From: Marisediminicola antarctica
Lineage (GTDB): Bacteria > Actinomycetota > Actinomycetes > Actinomycetales > Microbacteriaceae
Reading direction: 5' to 3'
Assembly (NCBI RefSeq): GCF_009930795.1
Contig: NZ_CP017146.1
Coordinates: forward strand, 620,001 to 684,000
Length of the DNA: 64,000 nucleotides
This document shows, one piece after another, positions 18,836 to 25,983 of this stretch. The position numbers and the translations under genes were made by a program. The notes under the pieces are model-generated. The model was not told where the DNA came from. It ran no database searches and worked only from the letters and a program-made list of their open reading frames with translations. Each line of letters begins with the position of its first letter. Position 1 is the stretch's first letter.

Positions 18836-20092
18836 CTACTCTGCGACGCGCGCCGCGATGTCGGTGCGGTACTGCCCGCCTTCGAGCTTGATGATCTCCA
18901 GCGCTTGATACGCGCGCGCCCTCGCTTCGGTGAAGTTCGGGGCGGTGGCGACGACGCTGAGCACGCGGCCGCCGGTCGCGACGAGGTCGGTGTTGTTGAG
19001 GGTCGCGGTGGCGGCGTGGGTGATCGTGATGCCGGGCAGCGCGAGGGCCTCGTTGAGTCCCGTGATGACGCGTCCGGTGATCGCATCCTCCGGGTATCCC
19101 TCGCTCGCGAGCACGACGGTGACGGCGACATCGTCGGTGAACTGGGGGCGCGGCAGCGAGCCGAGGCCACCCGTCGACGCGGCGAACAGCAGGCCGCTGA
19201 GCGGGGTAATGAGGCGCGGGAGTACAGCCTGCGTCTCGGGGTCGCCGAAGCGGGCGTTGAATTCGATGACGCGGATGCCGTGGTCGGTCACGATCAGACC
19301 GCAATACAGCAACCCGATGAACGGCGTTTGCTCCTGCGCGAGCTGGCGCACGGTCGGGATCGCGATCGTGTCGATGACCTCGTCGACGAAACCCTCCGGC
19401 AGCCAGGGGAGCGGCGAGTAGGAACCCATTCCACCGGTATTGGGGCCGATGTCGCCGTCGAAGAGGCGCTTGTAGTCCTGGGCGGGGGAAAGCGGGAGCA
19501 CGCTGTGACCGTCGCTCAGCAGGAACAGCGACACCTCCTGCCCGGCGAGAAACTCCTCGACGAGCACACTGCCGTGGTGCAGCCAGTACTCGGCGTGCGC
19601 GATGGCGGCGTTGCGCTCTCCGGTCACGAGCACGCCCTTGCCCGCCGCAAGCCCGTCGGCCTTCACGACGTACGGGGCGCCGTACTCGTCGATGGCCTCG
19701 ATGGCCTCCTCGAGTGTGCCCGACCGCGTCGCACGGCCGGTCGGAACTCCGGCGTCATCCATGATCCGCTTGGCGAAGGTCTTGCTTCCCTCGAGCTGGG
19801 CGGCCGCCTTTCCGGGGCCGAACACGGCGATACCGCGGGTGCGCAGCGTGTCGGCGACGCCCGCGACGAGCGGGGCCTCCGGGCCGATGATGACGAGCTC
19901 GATGTCGTTGTCGAGCGCGAAGCCGGCGACAACCGGACCGTTCGTCGGGTCGAGGTGGATTACCGGAACATCCATCGCGATGCCGGCGTTCCCGGGTGCC
20001 GCGATGATGTCATGGCCCGCGTCCTCCGCGAGTAGTGCCGTGATGATGGCGTGTTCACGCGCACCGGAGCCAAGAACGAGGATTCTCACCAT
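18836..20092 (-). CDS. purD: Phosphoribosylamine-glycine ligase (GAR synthetase)
   Basis: This 418-residue ATP-grasp enzyme makes glycinamide ribonucleotide, the second step of purine synthesis. It begins MVRILVLGSGAREHAI with the family N-domain motif. The ATP-grasp region shows SKTFAKRIMDDAGVPTGRA, PYVVKADGLAAGKGVLV and SVLVEEFLAGQEVSLFLLSDG. The metal-binding LLYCGLIVTDHGIRVIEFNARFGDPETQ follows, with the catalytic Glu/Asn/Arg. Length is typical. The start can be ATG 20092 or the GTG that follows it. It diverges from the sterol-carrier-like gene by only 34 bp, so their promoters must lie close together or overlap. Confidence 0.97.
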   Translation of the reverse strand: MVRILVLGSGAREHAIITALLAEDAGHDIIAAPGNAGIAMDVPVIHLDPTNGPVVAGFALDNDIELVIIGPEAPLVAGVADTLRTRGIAVFGPGKAAAQLEGSKTFAKRIMDDAGVPTGRATRSGTLEEAIEAIDEYGAPYVVKADGLAAGKGVLVTGERNAAIAHAEYWLHHGSVLVEEFLAGQEVSLFLLSDGHSVLPLSPAQDYKRLFDGDIGPNTGGMGSYSPLPWLPEGFVDEVIDTIAIPTVRQLAQEQTPFIGLLYCGLIVTDHGIRVIEFNARFGDPETQAVLPRLITPLSGLLFAASTGGLGSLPRPQFTDDVAVTVVLASEGYPEDAITGRVITGLNEALALPGITITHAATATLNNTDLVATGGRVLSVVATAPNFTEARARAYQALEIIKLEGGQYRTDIAARVAE

Positions 20093-20126
20093 GCAAGGTT
20101 AGCGGGGCGGTTGTTACCGTATAACC

Positions 20127-20498
20127 ATGGGCAGAGCAAAAATAGTGGCACTCGTCGGCGAAGCGGCGGTTCGGCAGGCGCTGCTGCCCGAAGCGGATCG
20201 GGAGACGACCGCCATTGCGGTGCGCTACCTGCTGCAGGTGCTCGCCGAGAACGCGCCCGGAGCCACAGTCGAGGTGCGGGTTCCGCCGTTCGGTGCGGTG
20301 CAGTGCGTCGAGGGTCCTAACCACACCCGGGGAACCCCTCCGAACGTTGTCGAGACGGACGCCGCGACCTGGCTCCAGCTGGCGACCGGCGGGATCGCGT
20401 GGACGGATGCTCTCCAGCGGGGCAGCGTCTCCGCCTCCGGTCAGCGCGCGGACCTCTCCGACGAGCTCCCGGTGCTGTGGCAGCGAACTCCCGTCTGA
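20127..20498 (+). CDS. Small sterol-carrier-family-like protein
   Basis: This 123-residue cytoplasmic protein resembles the short bacterial proteins annotated as sterol carrier family protein that sit near purine genes in actinobacteria. The visible pattern is AIAVRYLLQVLAENAPGATVEVRVPPFGAVQCVEGPNHTRGTPPNVVETDAATWLQLATGGI, read here in parts: VEVRVPPFGAVQC is the core strand pair and DAATWLQLATG is the typical C-terminal helix of the MDMPI/SCP-like fold. Its role is unknown. The gene is divergent from purD and 18 bp upstream of the next small membrane-protein gene, with which it is probably cotranscribed. Confidence 0.75.
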   Translation: MGRAKIVALVGEAAVRQALLPEADRETTAIAVRYLLQVLAENAPGATVEVRVPPFGAVQCVEGPNHTRGTPPNVVETDAATWLQLATGGIAWTDALQRGSVSASGQRADLSDELPVLWQRTPV

Positions 20499-20516
20499 GT
20501 CGGCGACAATAGGGGC

Positions 20517-21038
20517 ATGACCGACCAACAGCCCCAGGGCATCGACCCCGCGGGCAGCACTTCACCGGACGGCAGCACTCCACCGGCCGGCAGCGATCCG
20601 GAGGGCGCGGCATCTGGTACTGCGGCATCCGGCTCTGCGGCATCCGGTACTGCGGCATCGGGCTCCCCGGGTAGCTCGACGAGCGCGGGTAGCTCGACGA
20701 GCGCGGGTAGCTCGACGAGCGCGGGCAGCTCGACGAGCGCGGGCAGCGTGACCATGCGCCGTGCGCCGCGCTACCCGCGCTTCATCCTGCTCGGGGCGGG
20801 ACTGGGTGCGATCGTCGCGTACATCCTCACGGCGGCGTTCCCGGTTGACCCGCTCGTCGGATTCGCCGCGCTGTTCGGCTACTTCGCCCTCATCGGCGTC
20901 TCGGCTGGCGCCGCGATCGGCGGACTCATCGCGATCGCCCTCGACACCGTCGCCACGCGCCGCGCGAAGACGATGGGCGCCGAGCGAACAGTCGTCGACC
21001 CGGCGCCGGAAGACGTCGAGGGTGACCTCGAAGACTGA
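20517..21038 (+). CDS. Small membrane protein with Gly/Ser/Thr repeat N-terminus
   Basis: This 173-residue protein has no recognised domain. Residues 1-78 are low complexity: alternating Gly, Ser, Ala and Thr, ending in four tandem GSSTSA units encoded by an 18-bp DNA repeat. Then come a basic segment MRRAPRYPRF, two transmembrane helices (ILLGAGLGAIVAYILTAAF and GYFALIGVSAGAAIGGLIAIAL), and an acidic tail ending EDVEGDLED. The C-terminal half has the look of a conserved small actinobacterial membrane protein, while the N-terminal half looks like recent repeat growth. It follows the sterol-carrier-like gene by 18 bp and ends 7 bp before R1 copy b. Confidence 0.7.
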   Translation: MTDQQPQGIDPAGSTSPDGSTPPAGSDPEGAASGTAASGSAASGTAASGSPGSSTSAGSSTSAGSSTSAGSSTSAGSVTMRRAPRYPRFILLGAGLGAIVAYILTAAFPVDPLVGFAALFGYFALIGVSAGAAIGGLIAIALDTVATRRAKTMGAERTVVDPAPEDVEGDLED

Positions 21039-21059
21039 CCTTCGGCTTTCATTATTCAG

Positions 21060-21332
21060 CGTCTCAGGGGCGTTGCCCCTCCGTGGTGGTTGCTGAATTT
21101 CGGGTTGGGTCGCGTTGCGGGTCTGGCGCGGCGTCGTGCTCGGACGGATGATGGAGGTGCTCGCCACGGGGATGCCGGTTTTTCCTTGATGCTGAGAGCT
21201 TGTTATTCAGCGTGGCAGGAGGGGTTTTCTTACGAGAACTGTGGATTGTTGCTCCGAGCACGTGTGTCAGATTTCTGATTTTTCCTAACCTCTTCCGTGG
21301 TGGGCCCGTCAATATATGGGATGAGGAGGAAA
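21060..21332 (+). ncRNA. Candidate bridge-RNA region of the IS110 element
   Basis: In IS110 elements a structured bridge RNA from the non-coding end pairs with target and donor DNA. This 273-bp leader has features that would suit one. There is a tight hairpin AGGGGC-GTT-GCCCCT (21066-21080). A distal pairing CCGTGG (21081-21086) with CCACGG (21164-21169) encloses a large loop, and a second hairpin is GCTGA/TCAGC (21191-21211). TTATTCAGCGT at 21203-21213 repeats the left insertion junction at 21052-21062. TGCTGAAT near 21090 is complementary to ATTCAGC. I cannot fold it or assign individual guide segments, so the exact RNA ends are unknown. Confidence 0.5.
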
Positions 21333-22571
21333 ATGATGGACGTGGTCCATGAGCGTGCTGCGGGGATGGATATCTCCAAGCGGGACGTGAAGGTCTGTGT
21401 TCGAGTGCCTGGGAAACGGCCCGGGACGTTCGAGCAGAAAGTTACTACCTGGGGTGCAACAACGTCGCAGGTGCTGGAGTTGCGGGAGCATCTCCTCGCG
21501 AACCGGGTGACAACGGTTGTGATGGAGGCGACCGGTGATTATTGGAAGCCGTTCTACTATCTGTTGGAATCGGTGCTGCCGGTGACGCTTGTCAACGCGC
21601 GGGATGTGCGTAATTTCCCGGGCCGGAAAACGGATGTCTCGGACGCGGGCTGGCTGGCCCAACTGGCCGCTCACGGACTGGTGCGGGCCTCGTTCGTGCC
21701 ACCGGAACCGATCCGGGAGTTGCGGGATCTGACCCGGACCCGGGCCACGATCGTGCAGGAGCGCAGCCGGCATATCCAGCGGATCGAGAAGATCCTCGAG
21801 GACGCCGGGATCAAGCTGTCCTCGGTGGTGTCCCAGCTGAACGGGGTCTCGGCGCGCAGCATCCTCGATGCCCTGGTCGCCGGGGAACGCGACCCCGTGA
21901 AACTTGCCGCTCTGGCCAAGGGCCGGCTGCGGGCGAAGATCCCGGAACTGGTCGAAGCCCTCACCGGACGGTTTAGGGACCACCACGCGTTCATGGTGAA
22001 CCTGCACCTCACCCAACTCGATCACAGTGCGACCCTGATCGATGAGATCACCGCCCGAATCGAGGTGGTGATGGAACCCTTTCGGGTCTTTCGAGAGACC
22101 CTCACCACCATTCCGGGGGTCTCTGTTCGTGTTGCGGACGTGATCATCGCCGAGACCGGCGGGAACATGCATATTTTCCCCAGCCCCGGACATCTTGCGT
22201 CCTGGGCCGGGGTCTGTCCGGGATCGAACGAGTCCGCGGGACGAGTGAAATCGACCAAAACGCGCCCCGGTAATGCGCACCTGAAGGCCGCCCTCGGGAT
22301 CTCCGCCCTGGTCATCACCCGACAGAAGAACACGCACCTCGCCGTGAAATACCGACGGATCGCCGCTCGGCGCGGCAGCATCAAGGCGATCGTCGCCCTC
22401 GAGCACAGCATCCTTGTCGCCGTCTGGAAGATGGGCACCACCGGGGAAGCCTTCACCGAACTCGGACCGAACTACTACTCCAACCGCCACCCCGACCGAA
22501 CAAAATCCAACGCCATCAACCAGCTCCGCACCCTCGGATACCAGGTGACCCTCACCCCCACCGCAGCCTAA
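21333..22571 (+). CDS. IS110-family transposase (DEDD recombinase)
   Basis: This 412-residue enzyme cuts and joins DNA for the surrounding element. The N-terminal RuvC-like DEDD domain has GMDISKRDVKV (first Asp), VVMEATGDYW (Glu), and NARDVRNFPGRKTDVSDAGWLAQL (closing Asps). A helical linker (about 145-265) follows. The C-terminal Tnp_20 domain reads TTIPGVSVRVADVIIAETG, FPSPGHLASWAGVCPGSNES, and SAGRVKSTKTRPGNAHLKAAL, with the conserved Ser. The reading frame is intact, so it may be active. A strong AGGAGGA at 21324 precedes tandem ATG codons at 21333 and 21336; the longer frame from 21297 has no ribosome-binding site. The GC content is lower in the leader than in the gene. Confidence 0.95.
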   Translation: MMDVVHERAAGMDISKRDVKVCVRVPGKRPGTFEQKVTTWGATTSQVLELREHLLANRVTTVVMEATGDYWKPFYYLLESVLPVTLVNARDVRNFPGRKTDVSDAGWLAQLAAHGLVRASFVPPEPIRELRDLTRTRATIVQERSRHIQRIEKILEDAGIKLSSVVSQLNGVSARSILDALVAGERDPVKLAALAKGRLRAKIPELVEALTGRFRDHHAFMVNLHLTQLDHSATLIDEITARIEVVMEPFRVFRETLTTIPGVSVRVADVIIAETGGNMHIFPSPGHLASWAGVCPGSNESAGRVKSTKTRPGNAHLKAALGISALVITRQKNTHLAVKYRRIAARRGSIKAIVALEHSILVAVWKMGTTGEAFTELGPNYYSNRHPDRTKSNAINQLRTLGYQVTLTPTAA

Positions 22572-22904
22572 AAACCGGTATTCACGTGTCAGGAGTTTGA
22601 GGCACGGCAGGCTTTCAAAATTCAGGAGTTTGGCTAGTTCCAGGCTTTCAGAATTCAGGACTTCGGATAGATCCAGGCGTTCAAAATTCAGGAGAAGCGC
22701 CCGAGCTAGGCGCAAAAACTGGGTCTAACGGATGCCTGCCTTCGGCGCTTCGGCCGATTTGGCAGCATCCGCCCCACAGGGTCCTGAATGATGACAGCTC
22801 GCCGGGCCGCTCACTCCTGAATGATGACAGCTCGCCGGGCCGCTCACTCCTGAATGATGACAGCTCGCCGGGCCGGTCAGCCCTGAATAACGAAAGCCCA
22901 GGGG

Positions 22905-24362
22905 CTAGCTGGCCTGGTTGCGCTCGACCCAGTTGAGGTATTCCGGCGACACCGAGCCAGTGACGTAGTCGCCCGTGAAGCAGCTCATCTCAAGCTCGGT
23001 GACCGACGAGCCGGCGGTGATCGCCGCCTGCATGTCCGCGACCTCCTGAAAGATCAGGTAGTCCGCGCCCAGCTCGGTGCGGATGTCGGGGATCTTCTTT
23101 CCGTGCGCCACGAGCTCGTGCCGGGTGGGCATGTTGATGCCGTAGACGTGGGCAAAGCGCACGGGCGGGGCCGCCGACGTGAAGGTGACCTTGTTGGCCC
23201 CGGCGAGGCGCGCCATCTCGACGATCTCCCTTGACGTCGTGCCGCGCACGATCGAGTCGTCAACGATGAGGATGTTCTTGCCGCGGAACTCGCTCCCCAT
23301 CGCGTTGAGCTTCTGTCGCACGCTCTTCTTGCGCTCGGCCTGCCCGGGCATGATGAACGTGCGGCCGACGTAGCGGTTCTTGTAGAACCCCTCGCGGTAC
23401 TCGAGCCCGAGCTTGCGAGCAACCTGCATGGCTGCGGGCCTGGCCGAGTCCGGAATCGGCATGACGACGTCGATGTCGCCGCGCGGGGTGTACTTCGCGA
23501 TCGTGTCGGCGAGGCTGTCGCCGAGCCGAAGCCGCGCCTCGTAGACCGAGATGCCGTTCATGACCGAGTCGGGGCGGGCGAGGTACACGTACTCGAACGA
23601 GCACGGGATCAGCCGCGGTTTCGCCGCGCACTGCTTCGAGGTCATCTCGCCGTCGACGGCAATGAAGATCGCCTCGCCGGGCGCGACATCCCGAACCAGC
23701 TCGTATCCGCCGCTCTCGAGCACGAGCGACTCCGACGCGACAACCCACTCGTAGCCGACCATGCCCTTGGGGCGTCGCCCCAGAACGAGCGGACGGATGC
23801 CGAAGGGGTCACGGAACGCGAGCAGCCCGTGTCCGGGAATGAGCGCGATCGTGGCGTAGGAGCCCTCGACCCGCTCGTGCACGCGCTCGACCGCCGCGAA
23901 GATCTGCGAGGGGTCGAGGTCGGCGCCGGACACCTGCTGCTGCAGCTCGTGCGCGAGCACGTTGACGAGCAGTTCGGTGTCGGATGTCGTGTTGAGGTGG
24001 CGCCGGTCGATGTCGAACAACTCTTGGGTGAGCTCGCGCGTGTTCGTGAGGTTGCCGTTGTGCACGAGAACGATGCCGTAGGGCGCGTTCACGTAGAACG
24101 GCTGCGCCTCCTCCTCGTTCGAGGCGGATCCGCGGGTCGCGTAGCGCACGTGACCGAGGCCCATAGTGCCGGGCAGTGCGCGCATGTCACGCGTGCGGAA
24201 TGCCTCCCGCACCTGCCCTTTTGCCTTCACCATGTGGAAGGTTCGGCCGTCGGCTGTAGCGATGCCGGTAGAGTCCTGGCCGCGGTGCTGCAGCAGGAGC
24301 AGGCTTTCGTAGACGAGTTGGTTGGCGGGTTCCGAAGAAACGATGCCGACAATGCCACACAT
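22905..24362 (-). CDS. purF: Amidophosphoribosyltransferase
   Basis: This 485-residue enzyme is the first committed step of purine synthesis, making phosphoribosylamine from PRPP and glutamine. I start it at the ATG giving MCGIVGIVSS, so the nucleophile is Cys2 and no propeptide is visible. The glutaminase domain (about 1-245) has GLGHVRYATRG and VHNGNLTNT. The phosphoribosyltransferase domain has VMPIPDSARPAAMQVARKLG and the PRPP loop NILIVDDSIVRGTTSREIVEMAR. C-terminal Cys (ELEMSCFTGDYVTG) may be an iron-sulphur ligand, as in Bacillus-type enzymes. The frame upstream of Cys2 is not conserved. It diverges from purM, with a 12-bp inverted repeat in the gap. Confidence 0.97.
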   Translation of the reverse strand: MCGIVGIVSSEPANQLVYESLLLLQHRGQDSTGIATADGRTFHMVKAKGQVREAFRTRDMRALPGTMGLGHVRYATRGSASNEEEAQPFYVNAPYGIVLVHNGNLTNTRELTQELFDIDRRHLNTTSDTELLVNVLAHELQQQVSGADLDPSQIFAAVERVHERVEGSYATIALIPGHGLLAFRDPFGIRPLVLGRRPKGMVGYEWVVASESLVLESGGYELVRDVAPGEAIFIAVDGEMTSKQCAAKPRLIPCSFEYVYLARPDSVMNGISVYEARLRLGDSLADTIAKYTPRGDIDVVMPIPDSARPAAMQVARKLGLEYREGFYKNRYVGRTFIMPGQAERKKSVRQKLNAMGSEFRGKNILIVDDSIVRGTTSREIVEMARLAGANKVTFTSAAPPVRFAHVYGINMPTRHELVAHGKKIPDIRTELGADYLIFQEVADMQAAITAGSSVTELEMSCFTGDYVTGSVSPEYLNWVERNQAS

Positions 24363-24439
24363 TCGTGGGCGTGCTCCAGACCATAGAGTTGTACCGCAGC
24401 TGAATAACGCGGCGCCCACCAGTCTTTCACGCCCACGAA
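24362..24439. promoter_or_regulatory. 12-bp inverted repeat in the purF-purM divergent promoter
   Basis: TTCGTGGGCGTG (24362-24373) and CACGCCCACGAA (24428-24439) are exact reverse complements, one adjoining each gene's start: the first abuts the purF ATG and the second ends 11 bp before purM. Arms 54 bp apart could be paired operator sites for one regulator, or mirror leader sequences of the two transcripts. No purine riboswitch is apparent. Confidence 0.6.
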
Positions 24440-24450
24440 CGGAACCGCGA

Positions 24451-25548
24451 ATGTCGAACAGTTACAGTGCCGCAGGCGTGGATACCGCCGCCGGCGATCT
24501 CGCCGTCGAGCTCATGAAGTCGGCTGTCTCCGCAACGCACGGACCCGGAGTAGTGGGCGGTGTGGGTGGCTTCGCCGGCCTTTTCGACGTGTCGTTCCTG
24601 AAGTCGTTCGAGCGGCCGCTGCTCGCGACCTCGACAGACGGCGTCGGCACCAAGGTCGCCATCGCGCAGGCGCTCGACAAGCACGACACGATCGGGCTCG
24701 ACCTCGTCGGCATGGTCGTCGACGACATCATCGTCGTCGGCGCGAAGCCGCTGTTCATGACCGACTACATTGCCTGCGGCAAGGTCGTGCCCGAGCGTAT
24801 CGCGGCGATCGTCGCGGGCATCGCGCGCGGATGCTCCGAAACCGGCACCGCCCTCGTCGGCGGTGAGACGGCCGAGCACCCGGGCCTGCTCGGTCCGAAC
24901 GATTACGACGTCGCGGGCGCAGCGGTGGGCGCGGTCGAAGCGGATGCCCTCCTCGGCGCGCACCGGGTGACCGACGGCGACGTCGTGGTGGCGCTCGAAT
25001 CATCCGGCCTGCACAGCAACGGCTATTCGCTCGTGCGGCACATTCTCGCCGGACAGGACGCCGGCTACACCGACCACTCCGACGACCTCGGCGGCCTCAT
25101 CGGCGAGGTGCTGCTCGAGCCGACCCGGCTCTACACGGCGCCACTACTGCGGCTGCTCGACGACCCGGTCACGGGCGACGGCGTGCACGCGCTCAGCCAC
25201 GTCACCGGCGGCGGCATCGCAGCGAATCTCGCCCGCGTGCTACCGGTGGGCTCCTGGGTCGAGCTCGAGCGCAGCAGCTGGACTCCGCAGCCCGTATTCC
25301 AGGTACTCGCGGAGTGGGGCGGCCTCTCGCTCGCCGACACCGAGGGCACCTGGAACCTCGGCATCGGCATGATCGCCGTGGTGCGCGCCGACAAGGCCGC
25401 GATCATCGTCGACAGGCTGACCTCCTCCGGCATCCCAGCCTGGACGCTCGGCGTAGTCCAGACCGCCGCCCGTGACCTCACCGGATTCGAGCAGGGCGCC
25501 AAGGGTGTCGACGGCGGCGCCGTTCGCCTCGTCGGCGCCTACGCCTGA
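24451..25548 (+). CDS. purM: Phosphoribosylformylglycinamidine cyclo-ligase (AIR synthetase)
   Basis: This 365-residue enzyme closes the imidazole ring in purine synthesis using ATP. The start MSNSYSAAGVDTAAGDLAVELM matches the family. The ATP-binding half contains LLATSTDGVGTKVAIAQ, DLVGMVVDDIIVVGAKPLFM and the substrate-loop VGGETAEHPGL. A second half has HALSHVTGGGIAANLARVLP and FNLGIGM-like TWNLGIGMIAV. The start is ATG 24451. Longer upstream frames run back through the divergent promoter and lack similarity. It is transcribed away from purF and followed by DUF4190 after 54 bp. Length and motifs are standard. Confidence 0.97.
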   Translation: MSNSYSAAGVDTAAGDLAVELMKSAVSATHGPGVVGGVGGFAGLFDVSFLKSFERPLLATSTDGVGTKVAIAQALDKHDTIGLDLVGMVVDDIIVVGAKPLFMTDYIACGKVVPERIAAIVAGIARGCSETGTALVGGETAEHPGLLGPNDYDVAGAAVGAVEADALLGAHRVTDGDVVVALESSGLHSNGYSLVRHILAGQDAGYTDHSDDLGGLIGEVLLEPTRLYTAPLLRLLDDPVTGDGVHALSHVTGGGIAANLARVLPVGSWVELERSSWTPQPVFQVLAEWGGLSLADTEGTWNLGIGMIAVVRADKAAIIVDRLTSSGIPAWTLGVVQTAARDLTGFEQGAKGVDGGAVRLVGAYA

Positions 25549-25602
25549 GTTCCCCGGATGCGGGGGTGGCTTGCGGATGCCGCAGGGTCTAGTTTTTTAT
25601 AG

Positions 25603-25977
25603 ATGACCGATCCGCAGAATTCTCCCGCCCCGCCGCCGCAGCCCGCCAGTGGCTACGACACCAACCCGTACCAGTCGACCGGCATCTCGCAGGCGCCGGA
25701 GCGCGGGCTCAGCGTCGCGAGCTTGGTGCTCGGCATCCTGTCGCTGTTCTTCGGGTTCACCGTCGTGGTGCCGATCGTCGGCCTCGTGCTCGGTGCGATG
25801 GGACTGAGGCGTGAGCCGGAGGGGCGCACCTTCGCCCTCGTCGGCGTCTGGATCAACGGCGCGATCCTGTTCCTCGGTCTGGTGGTGATCGTGATCGTTA
25901 TTGTCGCGCTGAGCATCGGGATCTTCTCGATCCCGGGGTTCATCGAGATGAGCAACGCGGCCGTGCTCAACGCCTAA
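25603..25977 (+). CDS. DUF4190 small membrane protein
   Basis: A 124-residue protein. It has a Pro/Gln-rich N-terminal cytoplasmic tail (NSPAPPPQPASGYDTNPYQ) followed by two transmembrane helices: SVASLVLGILSLFFGFTVVVPIVGLVLG and GVWINGAILFLGLVVIVIVIV, given here in parts. The GLRREPEGRTFALVGVWIN connector is typical of DUF4190. Members are widespread in actinobacteria and have no defined function; some are attached to kinases or Zn-ribbons. A TATAGATG context gives a leader with no strong Shine-Dalgarno. It converges on the PhyH gene, 6 bp away. Confidence 0.85.
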   Translation: MTDPQNSPAPPPQPASGYDTNPYQSTGISQAPERGLSVASLVLGILSLFFGFTVVVPIVGLVLGAMGLRREPEGRTFALVGVWINGAILFLGLVVIVIVIVALSIGIFSIPGFIEMSNAAVLNA

Positions 25978-25983
25978 TCGATC

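Larger units (their letters stand above)
21060..22592 (+). mobile_element. IS110-family insertion sequence, about 1.53 kb
   Basis: The boundaries follow from the R1 flanks: removing 21060-22592 rejoins a perfect R1 end, CTTTCATTATTCAGGAG. TCAG is present at both junctions (21056-21059 and 22589-22592), so the exact cut can slide by up to four bases. There are no terminal inverted repeats and no target duplication, as expected for IS110. The long 5' non-coding end (about 270 bp) and very short 3' end (about 20 bp) match the IS110 group layout. The single gene is the DEDD transposase. Confidence 0.88.
21046..22900. repeat. R1 element copy b, split by IS110 (4+4 end units)
   Basis: The left side carries four end units. 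The first is split: CTTTCATTATTCAG at 21046-21059 and GAG at 22593-22595. The others are CTTTCAAAATTCAGGAG at 22612, CTTTCAGAATTCAGGAC at 22645 and CGTTCAAAATTCAGGAG at 22678. The right side carries four TCCTGAATGATGACAG-type units starting at 22782, 22815, 22848 and 22881. All spacings are exactly 33 bp. The core between them contains a CGGATGC...GCATCCG hairpin. Without the insertion it would lie between convergent genes (the small membrane protein and purF). Confidence 0.85.

Noticed and set aside
21110-21300. A small protein in the IS110 leader
   Set aside because: Short frames there have no ribosome-binding site or recognisable sequence, and the region is better explained as structured non-coding RNA.
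24363-24450. A purine riboswitch or PurR box in the purF-purM gap
   Set aside because: I see only the 12-bp inverted repeat; no conserved riboswitch core or PurR-like pair is visible.
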